Shown: positions 8,906-17,058 of the stretch, in pieces
Layout of the letters: every line of letters begins with the position of its first letter
How positions within the stretch are numbered: position 1 is the stretch's first letter
NCBI GenBank assembly: GCA_014802335.1
Contig: JAAVCL010000021.1
Coordinates: forward strand, 1-64,000
DNA length: 64,000 nt
Reading direction: 5' to 3'
Source of the DNA: Bacteroides sp.
GTDB lineage: Bacteria > Bacteroidota > Bacteroidia > Bacteroidales > Muribaculaceae
Made by a program: the position numbers and the translations under genes
Notes under the pieces: generated by a model
The model's database searches: none
Seen by the model: the letters and a program-made list of their open reading frames with translations, nothing else
What the model was told of the DNA's origin: nothing

Positions 8906-8945
8906 TAGTGCAATGTATTGCACGCACGTGCAATACATTGCACTA
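8906..8945. promoter_or_regulatory. 40-bp double palindrome upstream of glycogen synthase
   Basis: Perfect 19-base arms (TAGTGCAATGTATTGCACG and its complement) flank a 2-base centre. Each arm contains its own palindrome, TGCAATGTATTGCA on the left and TGCAATACATTGCA on the right. The two 14-bp sites are 20 bp apart centre to centre, about two helical turns. It ends 57 nt before the -33 element of the glycogen synthase promoter, a natural position for a regulator operator. Confidence 0.7.
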
Positions 8946-9002
8946 AATAGGTGATATTTAACATAAATTCACATAAAAATAGCCTATTATTTGTGAAAAT
9001 GT

Positions 9003-9033
9003 TTTGTTTAAATTCACTTTTTTATTACTTTTG
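9003..9033 (+). promoter_or_regulatory. promoter of the glycogen synthase gene
   Basis: TTTG at 9003-9006 and TACTTTTG at 9026-9033, 19 nt apart, fit the Bacteroidetes -33 / -7 consensus. The predicted transcription start is about 15 nt before the ATG at 9055. Confidence 0.75.
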
Positions 9034-9054
9034 CGATGTTTTAGTGAATAGATT

Positions 9055-10722
9055 ATGATATCTCAACAAAGTCAGGATGCCATTGAGGCATCAGAAATTG
9101 TTCAGCAAGTAGATCTTCTGTTCGAGACAAGCTGGGAAGTATGTAATAAAGTTGGTGGTATTTACGCCGTTTTATCCACGAAGGCGCGAGTACTCAACGA
9201 CCGGTTTGGTGACAAGCTTGCTTTTATAGGTCCTGATTTTTGGACAAATGAAAATCCTTCTCCTTATTTTAAAGAACGTAAATCACTTTTCAAGTCTGCC
9301 GCATCCAAGCTCGAATTGCCTTGGGGAATTACAATTCGCACGGGCCGTTGGAATATTCCTGGTTCACCCCAGGTTATACTTGTAAACCCGGGAAAGACAG
9401 CCGAGCATCTTCCGCAAATATATGGCGAGATGTGGGAGCGTTTTGGGGTTGATTCCCTTCACGCGTATGGAGATTACGATGAATCTTGCGCTTTTTCGGT
9501 TGCCAGTGCTATTGTTATAATGCGTCTTGCAGAGTTCCTGAAAGTGAATCCCGCACGTATCATAGCTCATTTCGATGAGTGGACAACCGGAATGGGTCTC
9601 CTTTATGTAAAGGCTCTCAGTCCAAAAGTGGCAACAATATTTACAACCCACGCCACTTGCATCGGACGAAGCATCTGTGGAAATGGAAAACCTCTTTATG
9701 ATCAGTTCCACCACTATGATGGCGATCAGATGGCACGTGAACTCAACATGGAGTCAAAACATTCTCTGGAAAAGTTAGCGGCACACAACGCCGACTGTTT
9801 CACTACTGTCAGCAAAGTCACCGCCGCTGAATGTGCTCAACTGTTGCGTCGTCCTGTTGATGTGGTTACTCCCAATGGTTTTGAACCCGATTTTGTCCCC
9901 AAGACTGTTAAGTATAATCGTCTCAGAAAAGAGGGACGTGCAAAGCTTATCAGCATTGCGGAGGCTCTGACAGGAAAGTCGTATGGTGATTCAGCCTTCC
10001 TGATTGCAACTTCGGGCCGACATGAATACCGGAATAAAGGACTCGACCTCTTCCTTGATACAATTGCTGAAATTGATCGTCGCATGCCGGCCGATCGTCA
10101 GGCGCTCGCTTTTGTGCTTGTGCCCGGTTGGGTAAAGGAGCCATCCGCTGTTCTGCTTGATGCGCTTAATGCCGGAAATAAAGGTGTTTATCCCGACTAT
10201 GTGACCCACACGCTTCACAACGATGATTCAGATGAAGTCTGCGTGCGTATCCGACAACTCAAGGATGCAGGTGCCCTCAGGAATGTTAAAGTTATCTATA
10301 TTCCATGCTATCTGGATGGTGGCGACGGTATCGTAAATATTTCTTATTATGATATTCTTCCCGCTTTCGACCTCACTTTGTTCCCCTCTTATTATGAACC
10401 CTGGGGTTATACTCCTCTCGAAAGTGTGGCGTTTGGCGTGCCGACTGTTACAGATAACAAAGCCGGATTCGGCCAGTGGGTGCTCGATAACTTTGCAAAC
10501 GGTATTGACAATTGTGGTGTTAAGGTTGTGGAAAGAAACGACTCTGACTATCACAGAAGTCTTGACGAGATTGCTGCCGCCTCGGTGGCCTATGAAAAGT
10601 CTGACGCTCAGGCTCGCCAGCACGCCCGCAACATGGCGTTCATGACTTCATCAAAGACCGATTGGAAATTTTTTATGGCACATTACATCAAGGCATTCAG
10701 CATTGCGCTGAATCACAAGTAA
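9055..10722 (+). CDS. glycogen synthase, GT3 family
   Basis: A 555-aa retaining glycosyltransferase of family GT3, the fungal/animal-type glycogen synthase also found in Bacteroidetes, which extends alpha-1,4-glucan from a sugar nucleotide. The N-terminal FETSWEVCNKVGGIYAVLS (about residues 23-41) is the nucleotide-sugar binding region. The C-terminal half has YYDILPAFDLTLFPSYYEPW and GYTPLESVAFGVPT with the conserved glutamates. It is followed by the GT35 phosphorylase gene, giving a synthesis/degradation pair. A double palindrome and a good promoter precede it. No glgB or glgC is in the window, as expected where UDP-glucose is the donor and branching is encoded elsewhere. Confidence 0.93.
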   Translation: MISQQSQDAIEASEIVQQVDLLFETSWEVCNKVGGIYAVLSTKARVLNDRFGDKLAFIGPDFWTNENPSPYFKERKSLFKSAASKLELPWGITIRTGRWNIPGSPQVILVNPGKTAEHLPQIYGEMWERFGVDSLHAYGDYDESCAFSVASAIVIMRLAEFLKVNPARIIAHFDEWTTGMGLLYVKALSPKVATIFTTHATCIGRSICGNGKPLYDQFHHYDGDQMARELNMESKHSLEKLAAHNADCFTTVSKVTAAECAQLLRRPVDVVTPNGFEPDFVPKTVKYNRLRKEGRAKLISIAEALTGKSYGDSAFLIATSGRHEYRNKGLDLFLDTIAEIDRRMPADRQALAFVLVPGWVKEPSAVLLDALNAGNKGVYPDYVTHTLHNDDSDEVCVRIRQLKDAGALRNVKVIYIPCYLDGGDGIVNISYYDILPAFDLTLFPSYYEPWGYTPLESVAFGVPTVTDNKAGFGQWVLDNFANGIDNCGVKVVERNDSDYHRSLDEIAAASVAYEKSDAQARQHARNMAFMTSSKTDWKFFMAHYIKAFSIALNHK

Positions 10723-10849
10723 TTGCCTCAAAATTTCTACTCTGTTCAATCAGCTCATATTAAAGATATTAGAAAGGTTCGAAATCCTGATATTTATCCT
10801 TTTGAATCAATTTAACAAATAACAAACCAAAATAAAATCTTAAAATTTT

Positions 10850-13417
10850 ATGAAACTTCAAGTTAGTAACACCAACCAGCCTGCATGGCGTAACATCACT
10901 GTCAGTGCAGAAATTCCCAAAGAGCTCAAACCTCTTGAGGAGATGTCTAAAAACCTCTGGTGGGTGTGGAACACTAAAGGCAAACATCTTTTCCGTGAAC
11001 TCGACCATGACTTGTGGCGTAAAGTAGGGGAGAACCCGGTTATGCTTCTTCAGCAACTCAGCTACGAACGTTATAAGGAAATTCTTGCTGACAAGAACCT
11101 TATGAATGAGATTGCTGACACGTATCGTATGTTCAAAGACTATATGAACGTTCCCGTTGATAAGTCTGTTCCTTCAGTGTCTTACTTCTCTATGGAGTAT
11201 GGACTCTGCAACTGTCTGAAAATATATTCGGGTGGTCTTGGAGTCCTCGCCGGCGACTATATCAAACAGGCTTCCGACAGCCGCGTTGATATGACAGCCG
11301 TTGGTTTCCTTTACAAGTATGGCTACTTCTCTCAGTCGCTTTCTATTGATGGCCAGCAGATTGCTAACTACGAATCTCAGAATTTCGACCAGCTTCCCAT
11401 CGAGCCTGTTCTCGATGAGAACGGCCAGCCGATGATTCTTGAAGTGCCCTATCCCGGCCGCGTGGTTTATGCTCACGTTTGGCGTGTGAATGTTGGTAGA
11501 ATGAAGTTGTATCTTCTTGATACCGACCTCGATAAGAACTCACAGTGGGATAGAGAAATCACTCACAAACTCTATGGCGGTGATTGGGAAAACCGTATCA
11601 AGCAAGAATACCTGCTTGGCATCGGCGGTATCATAATGCTTAATAAACTCGGCATCAAGACCGACCTCTATCACTGTAATGAAGGTCATGCCGCTCTTCT
11701 CAACCTTCAGCGTCTGGTTGACTACGTTCAGAACGATCATCTCTCGTTCAACGTGGCTCTCGAACTCGTGCGTGCTTCTTCTCTTTATACAGTTCATACC
11801 CCCGTGCCTGCCGGTCACGACTATTTCGAAGAATCTCTCTTCGGTAAATACATGGGTGAATTCCCTGCAAAACTCGGAATCTCTTGGAACGATCTTATGA
11901 ATATGGGTCGTGAGAATCCCGACACCAACGAGCGCTTCTCTATGAGTGTATTCGCTCTCAACACTTGCCAGGAAGCTAACGGTGTGAGCTGGCTTCACGG
12001 TGAAGTTTCAAAGAAGATGTTCGCCGGTATTTGGAAAGGTTATGCACCCGAGGAATCTCATGTTGGCTATGTAACCAACGGTGTGCACATGCCTACTTGG
12101 GCTGCTTCTGAATGGAAAGATTTCTATGCTGATCATCTCAACTCTAAACTTTTTGAGAATCAGAGTGATCCCAAAATGTGGGAGAACATCTTCAATGTGC
12201 CCGATGAAGAAATCTGGAACATGCGCACAGCCCTCAAAAACAAGTTCATCAACTTTGTAAAGAAAGATTTCAGAGAAAAATGGCTTAAAAACCAGGGCGA
12301 TCCCACCGAAGTGCTCAAAATCGTTGATAAGATCAACCCCAATGCTCTGATCATTGGTTTTGCTCGTCGTTTCGCTACTTACAAACGTGCGCACCTCCTC
12401 TTTACAGACCTCGACCGTCTGGCTAAGATTGTAAACAACGAGCAGTATCCCGTGCAGTTTATTTTCTCAGGAAAAGCACACCCCGCTGACGGTGCAGGTC
12501 AAGGTCTTATCAAGCGTATCACCGAAATTTCAAAGATGCCTCAGTTCTCAGGTAAGATTATCTTCCTCGAAGACTACAATATGATTGTTGCAAAGCGTCT
12601 AGTTTCAGGTGTTGATATTTGGCTTAATACTCCTACTCGTCCCCTCGAAGCATCCGGTACATCAGGTGAAAAGGCTGAAATGAACGGTGTGCTTAACTTC
12701 TCCGTGCTCGACGGTTGGTGGTATGAAGGTTATCGTCTTGCTGAGGATGCAGGTTGGGCTCTTACCGACAAACGCACCTATACCGATCAGGCTCAGCAGG
12801 ATAAGCTCGATGCTGCTACAATCTACTCGATGCTCGAGAACGAAATCGTTCCTCTTTACTTCGCTAAGAACTCTCTTGGCTATTCTCCGGAATGGGTTCA
12901 ATACATCAAACGTTCTATTGGTAAGATAGCTCCTATCTTCACCATGAAGCGTCAGCTCGATGACTATATTTCACGTTTCTATCAGCCCGAAGCTAAGCGT
13001 TTCGCCAAACTCGCTAAGGATGATTTCAAGGTTGCTCGTGAAATCGTTGACTGGAAAGAGAACTTCGTTTCAAAATGGGATGGCGTGCAGGTTATTTCTT
13101 GTGAATTCTCTGACGACAGTGCTTCTAACGGTGTTTATCGTTCGGGCGATCGCTTCTCTGCAAAAGCCGTTATCAATACAAACGGTCTTGGAGACGGTAT
13201 CGGAGTCGAAATTGTTGTTTACAGCGACAAGGATGGCGAAAGCAAATATATCAAGCGTCAGGAACTCGATGTAGTGAATAAAGAGGGTGATATTTACACC
13301 TTCGAACTCAAAGATCAGATACAGGAAGCAGGTATCTACCGCTATGCTTTCCGTATCTTCCCCAAGAACGCCGAGCTTCCTCATCGTCAGGACTTTGCAT
13401 ACGTTCGTTGGTTCTAA
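10850..13417 (+). CDS. glgP: alpha-glucan (glycogen) phosphorylase, GT35
   Basis: An 855-aa phosphorylase releasing glucose-1-phosphate from glycogen or maltodextrin. The N-terminal ~100 residues match the DUF3417-type extension of the short bacterial phosphorylase branch ([10 protein letters not shown]). The PLP lysine is K608 in [14 protein letters not shown]. The conserved [10 protein letters not shown] occurs near residue 110 and [10 protein letters not shown] around residue 280. It lies 127 nt after the glycogen synthase gene and ends at a strong terminator. The codon choice is rather uniform (many CTC, ATC, GGT), suggesting high expression. Confidence 0.95.
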   Translation: MKLQVSNTNQPAWRNITVSAEIPKELKPLEEMSKNLWWVWNTKGKHLFRELDHDLWRKVGENPVMLLQQLSYERYKEILADKNLMNEIADTYRMFKDYMNVPVDKSVPSVSYFSMEYGLCNCLKIYSGGLGVLAGDYIKQASDSRVDMTAVGFLYKYGYFSQSLSIDGQQIANYESQNFDQLPIEPVLDENGQPMILEVPYPGRVVYAHVWRVNVGRMKLYLLDTDLDKNSQWDREITHKLYGGDWENRIKQEYLLGIGGIIMLNKLGIKTDLYHCNEGHAALLNLQRLVDYVQNDHLSFNVALELVRASSLYTVHTPVPAGHDYFEESLFGKYMGEFPAKLGISWNDLMNMGRENPDTNERFSMSVFALNTCQEANGVSWLHGEVSKKMFAGIWKGYAPEESHVGYVTNGVHMPTWAASEWKDFYADHLNSKLFENQSDPKMWENIFNVPDEEIWNMRTALKNKFINFVKKDFREKWLKNQGDPTEVLKIVDKINPNALIIGFARRFATYKRAHLLFTDLDRLAKIVNNEQYPVQFIFSGKAHPADGAGQGLIKRITEISKMPQFSGKIIFLEDYNMIVAKRLVSGVDIWLNTPTRPLEASGTSGEKAEMNGVLNFSVLDGWWYEGYRLAEDAGWALTDKRTYTDQAQQDKLDAATIYSMLENEIVPLYFAKNSLGYSPEWVQYIKRSIGKIAPIFTMKRQLDDYISRFYQPEAKRFAKLAKDDFKVAREIVDWKENFVSKWDGVQVISCEFSDDSASNGVYRSGDRFSAKAVINTNGLGDGIGVEIVVYSDKDGESKYIKRQELDVVNKEGDIYTFELKDQIQEAGIYRYAFRIFPKNAELPHRQDFAYVRWF

Positions 13418-13436
13418 GAACCTTTTAATCATATAT

Positions 13437-13471
13437 AAAAAAAGATTGTGCCAAAAGCACAATCTTTTTTT
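13437..13471 (+). terminator. intrinsic terminator after glgP
   Basis: AAAAAAAGATTGTGC, loop CAAAA, GCACAATCTTTTTTT: a 15-bp stem that is A/T-flanked on both sides. It could also serve the convergent aat gene on the other strand. Confidence 0.92.
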
Positions 13472-13518
13472 GTTCCTATTCCCGACAGCCGAAATATATC
13501 TTTTTTAATATCAGGTGT

Positions 13519-14175
13519 CTAAAGTTTATAAGTCGGAGAACGGAGAATTTTCATGTATTCTTCGTAGCTTATGTGTCTGCCTCCCATACTTAACAGATGC
13601 GGAGTTTCAAATTGGCAGTCAATCATACGCCCTCCGGTAGCAGCCATTCTTTGTGCCAGTGCAATCAGCGCAATTTTGCTCGCACTCGGTTTGCGGGAAA
13701 ACATACTTTCGCCCATGAAGCAGGATGTGATTGTCACGCCATAAAGTCCACCGGCCAATTTCTCGTTTTCCCAAACCTCTACACTCTGGGCAAATCCAAG
13801 CCGATGAAGTTTCTTATAGGCTGCTATCATATCCTCGCCAAGCCACGCCCCGAACTGATCTATTCTTTTTTCGGCACAGCCGTTTATTACCCCGTCAAAA
13901 TCTTTATTGAAAGTTACTCTATAAGTCCCCTTGTTCAAAATATTTCTTACGGAGTGGGAAATGTGAATTTCATCGGGGAAAATAACAAACCTGTCGAGAG
14001 GGCAGTACCATTTCGGTTTTTTATAAAATCTGAATGAAAACCACGGAAAAATACCATTTTCGTAAGCCGCCAGAAGTCTTCTTGGTGATAAATCCCCGCC
14101 GTGGGCAAGTTCGCCATTAGGTTCGCCGGTCAGAGGATCGGGAAAGACAATATCATCAGGCAATTCGTAAATCAT
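13519..14175 (-). CDS. aat: leucyl/phenylalanyl-tRNA--protein transferase
   Basis: Transfers Leu or Phe from aminoacyl-tRNA to proteins with N-terminal Arg or Lys, creating a destabilising N-degron. The 218 residues begin with FPDPLTGEPNGELAHGGDLS and contain the core GGLYGVTITSCFMGESMFSR, both hallmarks of Aat. Its start overlaps the clpA stop by 4 nt (14172-14175). With clpS upstream of clpA, the writer, reader and unfoldase of the Leu/N-degron pathway are adjacent. Confidence 0.95.
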   Translation of the reverse strand: MIYELPDDIVFPDPLTGEPNGELAHGGDLSPRRLLAAYENGIFPWFSFRFYKKPKWYCPLDRFVIFPDEIHISHSVRNILNKGTYRVTFNKDFDGVINGCAEKRIDQFGAWLGEDMIAAYKKLHRLGFAQSVEVWENEKLAGGLYGVTITSCFMGESMFSRKPSASKIALIALAQRMAATGGRMIDCQFETPHLLSMGGRHISYEEYMKILRSPTYKL

Positions 14176-16430
14176 TTTTCTAATTTTAATTTATCGTTAT
14201 CGTATGTAATTATCGCTTTTCCCCCGGTTTTCAGAGTGCCGAAAAGTATTTCACGCATCAGAATGGGCTTAAGCATCTGGTTAACAACACGTTCAATCTC
14301 TCTTGCCCCATATTCTTTTGTGATTCCCTTCCTGAGGATAAATTCCTTAGCCTCATCATTAATCTCAAGAGTCACACCCTTTGAATTCAGATTCTTTTGC
14401 AGTTCCCTGAGTTTCTTATCCAGAATAAGGGTTGCCATCTGATGATCCATATCATTAAACACCACTATCCCCGACAGTCGGTTGATGAATTCCGGTTTAA
14501 ATGTTTTCTTTACCTGTTTCATCATACTTTCGCCGGCCCTTATCTTACTTCCGAATCCGACGTTTGCCTGCGAAGCATACTGTGCCCCGGCATTTGATGT
14601 CATAATTATTATTGTGTTTCTGAAGTCTGATTGATTTCCCCGGTTGTCAGTGAGGCGTGCATAATCCATCACTTGAAGAAGAATATTGTAAATATCTGAA
14701 TGTGCTTTTTCGATTTCATCAAGCAGCAATACGCAATCGGGGTGCCGTCTCACAGCATCCGTAAGCAAACCTCCGTCTTCGTAACCAACATATCCGGCCG
14801 GACTGCCGATTAGCTTTGCTACCGAATGTCTCTCTGAAAATTCGCTCATGTCAAAGCGCACCAATTCCACTCCAAGCTCGGCAGCCAGCACTTTTGCTAT
14901 TTCAGTTTTACCCACTCCCGTAGGCCCGACAAAAAGCAGAGAGGCAAGTGGCTTGTTTTCATCTGTGAGTCCCGATTTGGCCATCAATACAGCTTCTGTT
15001 ACATTTCTTATAGCTTCACCCTGACCGTAAACCTGACTGAGAAGACGATCTTGAAGTGACATCAGCGTTTCTTCCTCGTTTTCTTTAGAGTTTATTCTAT
15101 CGATATTGCAAATCTTTGACAAAATCATCTCCATGACACTTTTATCAACAGACTGAATCTCATTATCAGCCGGATGTATTCGGCGATATGCGCCCGCTTC
15201 ATCCATCAAATCTATAGCCTTGTCGGGCAATCTCCGGTCGTTCAGATACTTAGCCGTTGATTTCACGGCATACTCTATTGCCTCTGATTCATATTTTACG
15301 TGATGATAACGTTCATAATTCGGCTGCAACTGGCGAAGAATACCAATCGTTTCTTCCACAGAAGGCTCGTTGATGTCTATATTCCGGAATCTTCGGGCAA
15401 ACCCCTTGTTCTTTAATATATGTCGTTTGTATTCATCATGAGTTGTCGAACCTATAAATCTGATTTTTCCTCCCTCCAGATAAGGCTTAAGCATATTGGA
15501 GGCATCCAATACACCGCCTCCTGTTGCGCCGGCTCCTATTATCGAATGAATCTCATCTATGTAGACAATAGCATTCGGTTCCTTCTCAACCCCTTTCATG
15601 ATCTCCTTTATTCTGCTTTCGAAATCTCCTCTGAATTGTGTGCCGGCAACTAAATTGCCCACATCCATACTGTATATTTTACTTTCTTTCAGCCGTTCGG
15701 GAACGCGTCCTTCGTTTATCAGACGGGCCAGCCCATACACCAATGCTGTTTTCCCAACTCCCGGGTCGCCTATGTGCATAGGGTTATTCTTATCCTTCCG
15801 GCAAAGGGTTCTTATTGTCTCCTCCAATTCATCTTCTCTGCCTATCAAGGGATTGTGATCTTGTTCCGTATCATTAAGACATTCCACATATTGCCGCCAT
15901 TCTGATTTGTCATTACCTTCCTCTTCTCCGGGGGATGTTTCTCTTTCCGTTGTATTCCGTTTCCCTTCTTTCCCTTCCGTGTTTTTTTGAGTCTCATTCA
16001 AAAGCACGGATAAAAATTCTCCATCTCGGCCGCCTAATATTTTATTAAGATTATATGCTGCCTCCGATTCCTTAAGTTGAAGCAAAGAGTTGAAGATATG
16101 AGGGATATCTATAACAGAGCAGGAAGCAGACAGAATATTATTAATTGATTGTTCCATCACCTCAACCATTTGAAACGAAAAGCCGATATTGTTCGTTTCA
16201 AAGTCTTCGGTGGTTTCTAAACTTTCAAGATAAATGTCGAGCTTATCTTCAAGTTCGTTTATCGCTGATTCACCGGCCATTTTTTTCAATGCGCGGTATA
16301 TATCTTTATTATCAAGAGATGATAAAAGCAGATGTTCCGGAGTGACATATTCATGCCCCATATTTTCAGCAAGTTGATACGCGTTGTCCAACAGAACTTG
16401 GGCTCTCTCCGATAGGTGAAACGTTTCCAT
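14172..16430 (-). CDS. clpA: ATP-dependent Clp protease ATPase ClpA
   Basis: AAA+ unfoldase that feeds substrates to ClpP. The 752 residues have a Clp N-domain (1-145), a charged linker near 155-175 and two AAA modules. Walker A motifs are GDPGVGKTAL in the first module and GPTGVGKTEIAK in the second. There is no long coiled-coil M-domain, which separates it from ClpB/ClpC. The tripeptide V624-G625-F626 sits where ClpA carries its ClpP-docking loop. It is translationally coupled to aat downstream. clpS lies 244 nt upstream on the same strand, across two palindromic repeats. Confidence 0.95.
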   Translation of the reverse strand: METFHLSERAQVLLDNAYQLAENMGHEYVTPEHLLLSSLDNKDIYRALKKMAGESAINELEDKLDIYLESLETTEDFETNNIGFSFQMVEVMEQSINNILSASCSVIDIPHIFNSLLQLKESEAAYNLNKILGGRDGEFLSVLLNETQKNTEGKEGKRNTTERETSPGEEEGNDKSEWRQYVECLNDTEQDHNPLIGREDELEETIRTLCRKDKNNPMHIGDPGVGKTALVYGLARLINEGRVPERLKESKIYSMDVGNLVAGTQFRGDFESRIKEIMKGVEKEPNAIVYIDEIHSIIGAGATGGGVLDASNMLKPYLEGGKIRFIGSTTHDEYKRHILKNKGFARRFRNIDINEPSVEETIGILRQLQPNYERYHHVKYESEAIEYAVKSTAKYLNDRRLPDKAIDLMDEAGAYRRIHPADNEIQSVDKSVMEMILSKICNIDRINSKENEEETLMSLQDRLLSQVYGQGEAIRNVTEAVLMAKSGLTDENKPLASLLFVGPTGVGKTEIAKVLAAELGVELVRFDMSEFSERHSVAKLIGSPAGYVGYEDGGLLTDAVRRHPDCVLLLDEIEKAHSDIYNILLQVMDYARLTDNRGNQSDFRNTIIIMTSNAGAQYASQANVGFGSKIRAGESMMKQVKKTFKPEFINRLSGIVVFNDMDHQMATLILDKKLRELQKNLNSKGVTLEINDEAKEFILRKGITKEYGAREIERVVNQMLKPILMREILFGTLKTGGKAIITYDNDKLKLEK

Positions 16431-16586
16431 TAAGACTTTTAAAGAATTTGGATTAGAGGAATTTAAATAAAGTTACTCTGGAAATAGCGTTGAGTTAATA
16501 TAATAGTTCTAACTTATTAAAATAGTTATGACTTATTTCCGAGACTTTTTTGAATAGATTTGTAATCATTACCGGACGAGTGTAGG

Positions 16587-16658
16587 GACGTGGCGTGCCA
16601 CGTCTGGGCAAACCCCGTCGAATTACCCTTAGCAACGTTCACACATGGCACGCCATGT
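16587..16658. repeat. two palindromic repeats between clpS and clpA
   Basis: GACGTGGCGTGCCACGTC at 16587-16604 and the A/T variant ACATGGCACGCCATGT at 16643-16658. They occupy most of the clpS-clpA spacer and could form stable hairpins in a read-through transcript. Confidence 0.8.
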
Positions 16659-16674
16659 CCCTATTAGGGTTGGT

Positions 16675-16983
16675 TCAGCCGTTTGCCTTTTCTACTGTCA
16701 CTCTCAGCGGATAGTGGTTCTCTCGGGCGCAACTTATGGCGCGCCTCGATTTGGTTTGCGCTATGTCGTAACTGTAAATACCCACGATTGCCTTCCCTTC
16801 ATGATGCACTTTAAGCATGACCGCATCAGCTTCAGGCTGGCTTAAATGAAAGATGTCGACAAGAACCATTACAACAAAATCCATTGTGGTAAAGTCATCG
16901 TTGTGGAATATAACGGCATATTTCCCCGGTTCGGAGAGATTAGTTTTATCCCGGTTCTTTATTGATATAGATTCTTTTGCCAT
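16675..16983 (-). CDS. clpS: ClpS N-degron adaptor
   Basis: Adaptor that binds destabilising N-terminal residues (Leu, Phe, Tyr, Trp) and delivers them to the ClpA N-domain. The 102-aa protein has a short variable N-tail and the core YAVIFHNDDFTTMDFVV, in which the N-D pair forms the amino-group pocket. HHEGKAIVGIYSYDIAQTK is the other conserved block. It is encoded just upstream of clpA and aat on the same strand. Confidence 0.95.
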   Translation of the reverse strand: MAKESISIKNRDKTNLSEPGKYAVIFHNDDFTTMDFVVMVLVDIFHLSQPEADAVMLKVHHEGKAIVGIYSYDIAQTKSRRAISCARENHYPLRVTVEKANG

Positions 16984-17000
16984 TCTTCTAAGTTATAAAT

Positions 17001-17029
17001 GGAGGATGTTCCATTAAGAAACACCCTCC
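17001..17029 (-). terminator. hairpin between the EF-G paralogue and clpS genes
   Basis: GGAGGATGTT (17001-17010) faces AACACCCTCC (17020-17029) with one G-T wobble. There is no strong U-tract, so it may be a weak terminator or processing hairpin. Confidence 0.4.
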
Positions 17030-17058
17030 TGATATGATTAATAGTTTAGGAAGAAAGA

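Noticed and set aside
10228-13462. Several antisense ORFs of 100-150 codons over the glycogen genes
   Set aside because: They are shadows of the strongly coding GT3 and GT35 genes with no recognisable domains.
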